This document shows positions 5,138-12,201 of a DNA stretch of 12,201 bases, piece by piece. This DNA is from UBA11996 sp964394975 (GTDB taxonomy: Bacteria > Chloroflexota > Dehalococcoidia > Lucifugimonadales > UBA826): assembly GCA_964394975.1 (NCBI GenBank), contig CAYMZR010000061.1:1-12201 (forward strand), written 5' to 3'. Both the position numbers and the translations under genes were made by a program. Positions within the stretch are counted from its first letter, which is position 1, and every line of letters begins with the position of its first letter. The notes beneath the pieces are model-generated. The model had not been told where the DNA came from and ran no database searches. It saw only the letters and a program-made list of their open reading frames with translations.

Positions 5138-7372
5138 TTATGCTCCGCTGATAGCTTTTCTTATGGCTGCTGGACTCATAGGTAGTTCTGTCATCCGTAT
5201 TCCTATCGCGTCATAAATGGCGTTTGCCATTGCAGCTAATGGGGGTACTATTGCCACTTCTCCAACTCCCCTAACTCCGTATGGATGCAGAGGATTTGGG
5301 ACTTCTACGATTAAGGCATCGATCATTGGAAGGTCTAGTGAAGTAGGCATCCGGTAATCCAATAAGCTCGAGTTCGTCATACCCCCTGTGTCGTCGATGA
5401 AATATTCTTCGTTTAGGGCCCAACCGATACCTTGGACGACTCCCCCTTGAATTTGGCCTTCGACGTAGCTTGGGTGAATCGCGGTTCCGGCATCTTGTGC
5501 AGCAGTGTATCTCAAAATCGTGACTTTTCCTGTTTCTGTGTCCACTTCTAGATCGACTAAATGAGTGGCGAATGCACTTCCTGGGCCGCGTGGGTCCAAG
5601 TTGGCTCTCCCAACAACTGGCCCCCCCGTATCCGGAAGATGACTAGCAAGTTCACTAAATGACATCTTAAGTTCGGTATCAGATGAATGGACGAAAAAAC
5701 CGTTTTCCAGTTTTATGTCATCCAAAGATGTTTCCCAAACTTCAGCGGCTCTTTCTAGCATTTGTCTTTTTACGTCTTGTGCAGCTTCATAACTCGCCCA
5801 GCCTGTCTTAAAGGCCCCGCCGCTACCGCCAGTCATTGAGGTGTATCCGATCGTATCGGTATCCCCCACTTGGGGGTTTATATTTTCAACTGGAATACCA
5901 AGGACTTCAGCGACATGTTGAGCGGCTACAGGCCTAAGACCTCCAATATCCATAGAACCTATCGTGAGGTTTATGGTTCCATCAAAATTTACGTTGGCCA
6001 CTGCACACGCAGCACCGCTTCCATTTATCCAAAACCCAGAAGCGACGCCTCGGCCAGTCTTTTTGGTCGTTTTTGGTGATTTGTAATGATCGTGATCTTT
6101 GGTTGCTTGGAATGTCTCTACGCAACCGATTAACGGATTGGTTATTCCGGAGGCTCTTGTTGTGCCCTGTTTGGCGGCGTTCATTATCCTTAGGTCCATC
6201 GGGTCCATGCCAATTTTCTCGGCTAATTCGTCAATTAAAGTCTCAGCAGCAAACGAACCTATTGGAGCCCCGGGTGCTCTGTATGCGGTTGTTTTAGGTT
6301 TGTTGTTGACGACATCGTATCCATCTATCCTCAGGTTATCGATGTCGTATGGTGTGAATATGCAGTTTGAAGCGGCCCCTACAGGAGATCCTGGATAGGC
6401 TCCAGCTTCAAATTTCAGATCCGCCTGGGCTGAAGTTATTTTGCCTTCTTTTGTCGCCCCAATTTTTACCTTCATGTAAGAGCCAGATGTGGGACCAGTT
6501 GCTTCTAGTACCTCAGATCTGGACATAGTGATTTTTACTGGATAGCCTGTAATTTTTGAAAGTAAAGCCGTTACAGGTTCAAGGTATATGGTAGTTTTCC
6601 CTCCGAATCCACCTCCAATTTCCATTGGGATTACTTTGATGTTTGAGACAGGTACTCCCAAAACTAAAGAAGTCCTATCGCGAATTGGAAAATGTCCTTG
6701 GGAACTTCCCCAAATGGTTATTTTATTGCTAGGGGTCCACCAAGCTGTTGCGGAATGGGGTTCAATATATCCCTGATGAACTGTTGAGGTTCTAAACTCC
6801 CTTTCCATTACAAGATCAGCCTGACCAAATCCTGATTCTATATCTCCTAACTCGAGAACGTCGTGACTAGCAATGTTGTTTACGTATTGATCATGTAAGA
6901 GAGGAGCCCCTTCAGATATAGCTTCTTCTACTGTTGAGACATGAGGTAATACTTCATATTGAACCTCTATAAGGGCAAGAGCCTCTTCTGCTGCATGAGC
7001 ACTAGTTGCTGCTATTGCTGCTACTGGATGTCCCTTATAGAGAACCTTGTCTTCCGCTAAAATGTTGGCAGTTTGTTGTTTTAAATTGATTGCTGGGCCC
7101 GGTATCTTTGATACAGCTTCATCTTTTTGTGAAGGGAAGTCATTGTTGGTAATTACTGCATAAACGTCAGGTAGTTTTTCAGCGGCAGATGTGTCTATGG
7201 AAATTATTCTTGCGTGAGCATAAGGGCTTCTTAGTATTTTTCCGTGAATTAGACCGGGTAAATCAACATCGGCACCGTATTGTGCTTTTCCAGTGACTTT
7301 GTCATATCCGTCATGTCTTAAAGGCCTATTTCCAATTGATGTGTATTCTGGATGTTTTTTTGCGATGCTCAT
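5138..7372 (-). CDS. Xanthine dehydrogenase-family molybdopterin-binding (large) subunit
   Basis: The 744-residue product is the molybdenum-cofactor subunit of a hydroxylase of the xanthine dehydrogenase/aldehyde oxidase/CO dehydrogenase family. An a/b-hammerhead domain spans about residues 25-140 and the cofactor-binding region follows. Visible active-site elements are SSQG (Q225), HQGYIEP (E204), GGGFGG (253-258), AYRAPG with R365, and the catalytic glutamate E705 in GVRGVGEVA. The AYRCSFR loop of form-I CO dehydrogenase is absent, so this is not CoxL form I. The segment where relatives read GQG is DIGGLRP (475-481), so the cofactor-contacting Gln is replaced by Gly. The FeS and FAD subunits are not in the window, making it an orphan here. 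The start is ATG, with a weak AAGG site 9 nt upstream. The substrate is unknown. Confidence 0.92.
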   Translation of the reverse strand: MSIAKKHPEYTSIGNRPLRHDGYDKVTGKAQYGADVDLPGLIHGKILRSPYAHARIISIDTSAAEKLPDVYAVITNNDFPSQKDEAVSKIPGPAINLKQQTANILAEDKVLYKGHPVAAIAATSAHAAEEALALIEVQYEVLPHVSTVEEAISEGAPLLHDQYVNNIASHDVLELGDIESGFGQADLVMEREFRTSTVHQGYIEPHSATAWWTPSNKITIWGSSQGHFPIRDRTSLVLGVPVSNIKVIPMEIGGGFGGKTTIYLEPVTALLSKITGYPVKITMSRSEVLEATGPTSGSYMKVKIGATKEGKITSAQADLKFEAGAYPGSPVGAASNCIFTPYDIDNLRIDGYDVVNNKPKTTAYRAPGAPIGSFAAETLIDELAEKIGMDPMDLRIMNAAKQGTTRASGITNPLIGCVETFQATKDHDHYKSPKTTKKTGRGVASGFWINGSGAACAVANVNFDGTINLTIGSMDIGGLRPVAAQHVAEVLGIPVENINPQVGDTDTIGYTSMTGGSGGAFKTGWASYEAAQDVKRQMLERAAEVWETSLDDIKLENGFFVHSSDTELKMSFSELASHLPDTGGPVVGRANLDPRGPGSAFATHLVDLEVDTETGKVTILRYTAAQDAGTAIHPSYVEGQIQGGVVQGIGWALNEEYFIDDTGGMTNSSLLDYRMPTSLDLPMIDALIVEVPNPLHPYGVRGVGEVAIVPPLAAMANAIYDAIGIRMTELPMSPAAIRKAISGA

Positions 7373-7465
7373 ATGTGTTCGCCTTTTTTTAGGAGTTCGA
7401 TTGTTTGATGGAATTTAATTCGTCTGTCCATAGTAGGGTTTATTGTTTATCCCTTAATCGATCGG

Positions 7466-7474
7466 ATTGTAGCA
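7466..7474 (-). promoter_or_regulatory. Extended -10 promoter for the molybdenum-enzyme/epimerase/coaE operon
   Basis: On the minus strand TGC-TACAAT (7474-7466) is an extended -10 element. A start near 7459 would leave a leader of about 86 nt before the ATG at 7372. No good -35 box is seen, which is common for extended -10 promoters. It faces away from the argJ promoter about 40 bp to the right. Confidence 0.45.
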
Positions 7475-7513
7475 TAGGATAGACTGATTTTTCGTACCGG
7501 TATTGTGCCTATA

Positions 7514-7522
7514 TGCTATAAT
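7514..7522 (+). promoter_or_regulatory. Extended -10 promoter of the argJ operon
   Basis: TGC-TATAAT is a perfect -10 hexamer (7517-7522) with the TGn extension. No convincing -35 hexamer lies 16-18 bp upstream. Transcription would begin near 7528, only about 7 nt before the terminator-like hairpin at 7535-7557. Confidence 0.6.
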
Positions 7523-7534
7523 TCCGAGGCTTTG

Positions 7535-7561
7535 AACGGCGGACCTGATCCGCCGTTTTTT
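7535..7561 (+). terminator. Intrinsic-terminator hairpin in the argJ leader (possible attenuator)
   Basis: AACGGCGGA (7535-7543) pairs perfectly with TCCGCCGTT (7549-7557) around a CCTGA loop. A T-run follows to 7561 and a second T6 run lies at 7568-7573. The only plus-strand promoter seen upstream is the one at 7514, so the hairpin would cut the argJ transcript soon after its start. An alternative helix is available: TGATCCGCC (7546-7554) can pair with GGTGGATCA (7574-7582) over 9 bp with one G·U. The stems are seen directly; attenuation is inferred. Confidence 0.65.
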
Positions 7562-7609
7562 GTCTGCTTTTTTGGTGGATCATATTCTTTTGGAAAAAGG
7601 GGAGTTGCA

Positions 7610-8815
7610 GTGATCGAAATAATAAGCGAAGGCGGTATCACTTCGGCAGCTGGCTTTACTGCTGGATCTACGTATGCTGGTTTGAAAACTGAAGCCGGTG
7701 TTCCTGACTTAGGTATTGTTTTTTCTGACAGGCCGGCCAAATCGGCGGCAACTTTTACGACGAACAGTATAGAGTCCCCTTCGGTTACTGTCAGCAGGGA
7801 AAGAAAGAAAACTGTGATATCTAGAGGAATCGTGGCAAATAGCGGTTGCGCTAATTGCAGTGTGGGACCGCAAGGTTTAGCTGATGCTGAAGAATTAGCT
7901 TCTTTGGCTGCTAGTCACGTTGGAGTATCTGGTAAAGATTTCTATGTGGCCAGTACAGGCATGATAGGTGTTGAGTTGCCGATGGCCTTAATAAGGCAAA
8001 ACATTGCTAATATAGAATTGTCAAATGAAGGTGGGACTGATTTTGCCAAATCAATAATGACTACGGATTCCAAGCATAAAGAAAGGGCTGTTTCGTTTAA
8101 GCATGACGGTAAGACGGTGACTCTTGGAGGCTCAGCCAAAGGAGTTGGGATGATCCATCCCAATATGGCGACAATGCTGTGTTTTATTACTACCGATGCA
8201 GATGTTGACGCTGAGTTCTTACAAAAAACCCTTTCAGAAGCGGTGGATGTTTCCTTCAATATGATTGATGTGGATGGAGATCAGAGTACCAATGATTCAG
8301 TTATTGTACTGGCGAATGGCGCCTCTGGGACAGCTCAGATAGATGGGAACTCTGAAGGGACTGAAAATTTTGTTGAAGCTTTGAAATATGTTTGCACCGA
8401 ACTTGCGAAAGAATTGGCAAGGGATGGCGAAGGAGCTCAACGTCTTATCGAAGTAACCGTAGAAGGTGCCCATACTACTGAAGATGCTCGAAAGGCGGCC
8501 CGCGAGATAGCATCTTCTTCCTTAGTGAAAGCGATGGTGCATGGAAAGGATCCTAATTGGGGACGCTTGGTAATGGCTCTTGGTAAAAGTTCGATTCCTC
8601 TTGAGGAAGGCGAGATAGATATTTTCATTAGGGATATTCACATTGTGCATGAAGGAATTGCTATTCCTTACTTAAAGGACGCCGTAGTGAGTGCAATGAA
8701 CTCCGGGCAGGTTGATTTTAGAATAAGTCTCAATGTAGGAGACTGTTCCGGAACAGCATGGGGATGCGATTTGACCGAAGAATACGTGATATTTAACTCG
8801 GCCTACAGCACATAG
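7610..8815 (+). CDS. argJ: Glutamate N-acetyltransferase / N-acetylornithine transacetylase
   Basis: ArgJ transfers the acetyl group from N-acetylornithine to glutamate, recycling acetyl in arginine synthesis. Bifunctional members also use acetyl-CoA. The proenzyme cleaves itself into alpha and beta chains before a Thr nucleophile. Here the cleavage site is in KGVGMIHPNMATML, with T188 as the first residue of the beta chain. The C-terminal NVGDCSGTAWGCDLT block is also family-typical. The start is GTG at 7610, giving 401 residues (family about 400), with GGGGAG 5 nt upstream. The reading frame stays open further upstream to a GTG at 7505, but that extension would run through the promoter and the terminator hairpin, so it is rejected. 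argB begins 8 bp after the stop. Whether the enzyme is mono- or bifunctional cannot be decided here. Confidence 0.94.
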   Translation: MIEIISEGGITSAAGFTAGSTYAGLKTEAGVPDLGIVFSDRPAKSAATFTTNSIESPSVTVSRERKKTVISRGIVANSGCANCSVGPQGLADAEELASLAASHVGVSGKDFYVASTGMIGVELPMALIRQNIANIELSNEGGTDFAKSIMTTDSKHKERAVSFKHDGKTVTLGGSAKGVGMIHPNMATMLCFITTDADVDAEFLQKTLSEAVDVSFNMIDVDGDQSTNDSVIVLANGASGTAQIDGNSEGTENFVEALKYVCTELAKELARDGEGAQRLIEVTVEGAHTTEDARKAAREIASSSLVKAMVHGKDPNWGRLVMALGKSSIPLEEGEIDIFIRDIHIVHEGIAIPYLKDAVVSAMNSGQVDFRISLNVGDCSGTAWGCDLTEEYVIFNSAYST

Positions 8816-8823
8816 TTTTGATA

Positions 8824-9720
8824 ATGTTTAACGAATTAGAACATTCACCCACTGATGACCATACGGAGAACATGAACTCTTCAAGTCGAGTTGGAGACAA
8901 AGTGTCCGTCGATTCTGAAACTGACTTGGATTTTGGATCAGAAAATACACGTTCCTTAACCGTGATTAAAATTGGTGGTAGCACTCTCGGTAGTCATGAT
9001 ACAACCCTTACTGATTTAGTCGAACTTCAATCAAAAGGGGATCAATTTGTAGTTGTTCACGGTGGTGGTAAGACAATTTCCGAATGGATGGAAAAACAAG
9101 GAGTTCGGCCGAAGTTTGTAAACGGACTGAGGGTCACTGATTCTCAAAGTTTAGATATTGTTATAGCTGTCCTCACTGGTTTGATCAATAAATCACTGGT
9201 GGCCTCTATCAATAACATTGGCGGTAAAGCAATCGGTATATCTGGTGCTGACGGAAAGATAGTAGATGCTGAAATTGCAGATCCTGATTTAGGCTACGTA
9301 GGGAAGATTAAATCAATTAACACTGAACCGATTGAGGCTATTTTAGCGGCAGGTTATATGCCGGTTATAGCACCAGTTGGAGTTTATTCCAGTTTAGGCG
9401 ATGAAAACATGTTACTGAATATAAATGCAGACACTGTTGCAGGATATATTTCTTCTTCAATCCATTCTGACCGAATGGTATTTCTTACTGATGTGGAAGG
9501 AGTTTTAGATTCCTCAAAAAGGTTGATATCTCGTATGACAAGAAAGCAAGCAGATTCTTTGGTTGCTTCTCATGTCATAGATGGCGGAATGATTCCCAAA
9601 ATGGAAGCCTGTATCGAGGCACTTTCTGGCGGAGCCATTTCTCAAATAATTGATGGACGAGTCCCTGGCGCCTTGAAAGATGTGCTTTTAGGACATAATT
9701 GCGGGACTCGTATAGGCTGA
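8824..9720 (+). CDS. argB: Acetylglutamate kinase
   Basis: ArgB phosphorylates N-acetylglutamate with ATP in the cytoplasm, the step following ArgJ in arginine synthesis. Family motifs on the 298-residue reading are IKIGGST (48-54, K49 catalytic), VVHGGGKTI (77-85), NINADTVAG (199-207), LTDVEGVLD (221-229) and GGMIPKMEA (254-262, K259 contacting ATP phosphates). The C-terminus GTRIG is also typical. The amino-acid kinase core starts only near residue 45. It is preceded by a hydrophilic, acidic, Ser-rich leader. The ATG at 8824 gives the shortest gap to argJ but has no ribosome site. Alternatives are TTG at 8818, ATG at 8872 (GGAG 3 nt upstream) and GTG at 8902 (GGAG 5 nt upstream, the best-placed site). 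The function is certain; the start is not. The UPF0182 gene follows after 17 bp. Confidence 0.93.
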   Translation: MFNELEHSPTDDHTENMNSSSRVGDKVSVDSETDLDFGSENTRSLTVIKIGGSTLGSHDTTLTDLVELQSKGDQFVVVHGGGKTISEWMEKQGVRPKFVNGLRVTDSQSLDIVIAVLTGLINKSLVASINNIGGKAIGISGADGKIVDAEIADPDLGYVGKIKSINTEPIEAILAAGYMPVIAPVGVYSSLGDENMLLNINADTVAGYISSSIHSDRMVFLTDVEGVLDSSKRLISRMTRKQADSLVASHVIDGGMIPKMEACIEALSGGAISQIIDGRVPGALKDVLLGHNCGTRIG

Positions 9721-9737
9721 CAAGTAAAGGTTAAAAT

Positions 9738-12201
9738 ATGGCTAATCCTCAATTTCCGCAATTTGATTTTGATACGTCCGCGATTAGTGGTAGATTCGGC
9801 GGCCGTCTTAAATGGCTAGCATTGTTATTGATTTTGGTCCCTGTCTTTGTTGTGTCTTGGATTGCTAAAGGCATTTATACCGATTATCTCTGGTATTCGA
9901 ATTTAGGTTTTGAAGACATTTTTCTAACCGTATTAACGACTAAGATAATTTTGTTTGTTGTTGGATTTATTTTTGTTTTTGCATTGGTGCTTGCGAATCT
10001 TTTCTATGTGAATAATAAAACAACTGGTCCCATTGAGGTCGCTTTACCGGATGACTTGATCGGAGCAATACGAAAATTAATTGTTATAGGGTGTATCGTA
10101 GCCGCTTCGGTATTAGGGATTATTCTAGGATACATGGTTGCTTCGAAATGGGAGCTTTTTCTCAGATTTAGTAATGCGGCTGCATTTGGTGTTACGGACC
10201 CTCTTTATCGAAACGATCTTTCTTTCTATGTATTTGAATTGCCTATTTATGCATTTTTGCAGGGATGGGTGTTGATTTCTGTCGCTTTGACGATTGTGGC
10301 CACTGGAGCATTGGCATTTTTGAATTTCACTCTTAGAGGGACCGCTTTTGCTTTGACCAATCACTTGCGTAACCAGCTTTTGGTACTAGGAGCCATCGCT
10401 GTCTTGGCCATTTCGGCCGGTTACTGGATCGACCGTCTGGAATTGGTAAGGTCTGACCAGGGAATTGTGTTTGGCGCAGCATATGCCGATGTTTTTGCCC
10501 GGCAGCCTGCATTGTTGATTTTGTGTGTCACAGGAATTGCCGTTGCCGTAGTGATGCTGGTCGGGTCCTTTATGGGGAAAATAAAATTATCCCTGGCTCC
10601 AGTAGGGATCTGGGTTATATTGATAATAGCACTTGGTACTGTCTGGCCTTCTGTTGTGCAGCAGTTTTCAGTGGACCCTGATGAATTTGTCAAAGAAAAA
10701 AAATATATAGAACGAAATATAGAGTTCACCAAACTAGGCTTTGGGTTGGAATCTATAGATGAAACTTTCTATCAGGCTGAAGGAGAAATCACTTCAGATT
10801 TAATACAAGAAAACATCCACACGGTTGAAAATATACGGCTTTGGGATTACAAACCTCTGACCAATGTTTACAAACAAATTCAGTTAATTCGACCTTACTA
10901 TGACTTTAAAGATGCTGATGTCGACAGATATTACATCGATGGGGAATATAGGCAAGTTTTACTTGCTGCCAGAGAGGTTGCTCCAGAAAAACTGAAAGAG
11001 GAAGCCCAGACTTGGGTAAATGAAAAGCTGTTCTACACTCATGGTATAGGTATCGCAATGAGTCCGGCTACCGAATTTACAGCCGAGGGAAGACCACTAT
11101 TTTTTGCTAAGGACATCCCGGCAAACGGTGAAATTCCTGTCTCTTCTCCCAATGAGGGTGCCTCACCTGACATTATGGTGAAAAATCCCAGGATTTATTA
11201 CGGTGAGAATTCAAAAGGATATGTACTAGTCAATACTGATACCCAAGAACTTGATTATCAAACGGGTGAAGGTGATTTGATAGTCACCAATTATCAAGGC
11301 TCTGGTGGTGTAGATGTGGGTTCCTATTTCCGCAAGCTACTTTACGCTTGGCAAATGAGGGATATTAATATTCTAATAAGTAACCAGCTGAACGAAAATA
11401 CTAAAATTCAGTACCGAAGGTCTGTGGAGGAGAGAATTTCTACAGTAGCTCCATTCCTCAAATTGGACAAAGATCCATATGTGGTTGCTGGAAATGGGCA
11501 ATTATATTGGATACAAGACGCTTACACGACCTCAGATAAATTTCCGTATTCTCAGCCTACCGACGAAGAAGGTTCGCCGGAGCACTACAATTACATAAGG
11601 AACAGTATCAAGATAGTTGTTGATGCTTATACTGGCGATCTTCATTTTTACCTTTGGGACACTACCGACCCTCTTGCACTTACATATCAAAAAATGTTCC
11701 CGACCCTCTTTTCAGACATCGAATCAATGCCAGAGGGGATTGAGAGTCATGTCAGGTATCCTCAAGGGCTTTTTGCTGTCCAAGCCGAAAAGTACATAAA
11801 GTACCACATGGAAAACCCCCAACATTTTTATGGAAATGAAGATTTGTGGGCTTTTCCGCAAGAAAAATTTGGACAAAATGAAAGTTTACAACCATTAGAA
11901 CCTTACTATGTAATTATGCGTTTGCCAGGGGAGACCAAAGAAGAATTTGTCCAACTAATTCCATATACTCCCGATGGAAGGCCAAATATGGTCGGATGGC
12001 TGGCAGCCAGAAGTGACACCTCTGAATATGGCAACTTGGTTGCTTTTAATTTTCCTAAAGATCGTCAAGTTGACGGCCCTGAGCAAGTGGAGGCAAGGAT
12101 AGACAATGATCAGGAAATTTCAGCTTGGTTTACTCTTCGATGTACCGAAGGTTCAACCTGTATCAGAGGCAACTTGCTAGTTATACCGATAGGGAATAGT
12201 A
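9738..12201 (+). CDS. UPF0182 family membrane protein, 3' end beyond the window
   Basis: The open frame runs from the ATG at 9738 to the right edge, 821 codons without a stop. Family members are about 900-1000 residues and have unknown function. The N-terminal third has about seven hydrophobic segments, near residues 25-44, 62-90, 113-134, 172-195, 212-228, 257-277 and 290-305. The family signature DPLYRNDLSFYVFELP appears at 154-169, followed by QQFSVDPDEF and KKYIERNIEFTKLGFG (308-336). The large remainder is predicted to lie outside the membrane and contains IYYGENSKGYVLVNT (486-500) and RGNLLVIPIGNS near the cut. AAAGG at 9726-9730, 7 nt before the ATG, supports the start. It is 17 bp after argB, so probably the third gene of that operon. 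Unusual cysteines C802 and C808 flank the late conserved block. Confidence 0.9.
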   Translation, partial: MANPQFPQFDFDTSAISGRFGGRLKWLALLLILVPVFVVSWIAKGIYTDYLWYSNLGFEDIFLTVLTTKIILFVVGFIFVFALVLANLFYVNNKTTGPIEVALPDDLIGAIRKLIVIGCIVAASVLGIILGYMVASKWELFLRFSNAAAFGVTDPLYRNDLSFYVFELPIYAFLQGWVLISVALTIVATGALAFLNFTLRGTAFALTNHLRNQLLVLGAIAVLAISAGYWIDRLELVRSDQGIVFGAAYADVFARQPALLILCVTGIAVAVVMLVGSFMGKIKLSLAPVGIWVILIIALGTVWPSVVQQFSVDPDEFVKEKKYIERNIEFTKLGFGLESIDETFYQAEGEITSDLIQENIHTVENIRLWDYKPLTNVYKQIQLIRPYYDFKDADVDRYYIDGEYRQVLLAAREVAPEKLKEEAQTWVNEKLFYTHGIGIAMSPATEFTAEGRPLFFAKDIPANGEIPVSSPNEGASPDIMVKNPRIYYGENSKGYVLVNTDTQELDYQTGEGDLIVTNYQGSGGVDVGSYFRKLLYAWQMRDINILISNQLNENTKIQYRRSVEERISTVAPFLKLDKDPYVVAGNGQLYWIQDAYTTSDKFPYSQPTDEEGSPEHYNYIRNSIKIVVDAYTGDLHFYLWDTTDPLALTYQKMFPTLFSDIESMPEGIESHVRYPQGLFAVQAEKYIKYHMENPQHFYGNEDLWAFPQEKFGQNESLQPLEPYYVIMRLPGETKEEFVQLIPYTPDGRPNMVGWLAARSDTSEYGNLVAFNFPKDRQVDGPEQVEARIDNDQEISAWFTLRCTEGSTCIRGNLLVIPIGNS

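Noticed and set aside
5870..6398. Plus-strand frames within the molybdenum-enzyme gene
   Set aside because: Out-of-frame shadows opposite a strongly conserved coding sequence, without ribosome sites.
7505..7609. N-terminal extension of ArgJ from an upstream GTG
   Set aside because: It would begin upstream of the -10 box and run through the terminator hairpin; the GTG at 7610 has a proper ribosome site and gives the family's usual length.
1..12201. CRISPR arrays, insertion sequences, integrase genes or phage genes
   Set aside because: No regularly spaced repeats, terminal inverted repeats, transposase or integrase motifs were seen on either strand.

Overview
The window looks like a modestly AT-rich bacterial chromosome segment. 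The gene content suggests Chloroflexota, most likely a Dehalococcoidia or marine SAR202-like lineage. The evidence is a 23S rRNA gene with no 16S gene or spacer in front of it, a luciferase-like flavin monooxygenase, a PIG-L deacetylase, an orphan xanthine-dehydrogenase-family molybdenum subunit and a UPF0182 membrane protein. This placement is inference; no sequence search could be run.

Layout. Positions 1-884 are the 5' part of a 23S rRNA gene on the minus strand, running off the left edge. Positions 885-1233 hold no gene but are dense in signals. On the minus strand these are a good sigma70-type promoter for 23S, three leader hairpins, and upstream an intrinsic terminator whose 5' arm can also pair into a UUCG-tetraloop hairpin. 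On the plus strand there is a promoter for the next gene that lies almost on its start codon. From 1234 to 3715, three plus-strand genes follow: a small two-helix membrane protein, an LLM-class flavin-dependent monooxygenase and a PIG-L/LmbE deacetylase. They meet a minus-strand operon tail to tail, with the last stop codons overlapping. That operon, transcribed from about 7459 to 3712, encodes an XDH-family molybdopterin subunit, an NAD-dependent epimerase/dehydratase and CoaE (dephospho-CoA kinase), packed with 0-1 bp gaps. From about 7459 to 7530 two divergent extended -10 promoters fire outward. The rightward one feeds argJ, argB and a UPF0182 gene cut by the right edge.

How the genes work together. 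ArgJ and ArgB supply the acetyl-recycling and kinase steps of arginine synthesis. The 5' leader of that operon contains an intrinsic-terminator hairpin with an alternative downstream partner, so the operon may be attenuated. CoaE makes the last step of coenzyme A synthesis but sits at the end of an operon with oxidoreductases. The monooxygenase, deacetylase, molybdenum hydroxylase and epimerase are plausible members of an oxidative organic-matter catabolism repertoire, but no substrate can be named from sequence. No mobile element, CRISPR array, tRNA or phage gene was seen. No clearly new multi-gene system was recognised. The most unusual signals are in the two regulatory intervals, 885-1233 and 7373-7609.
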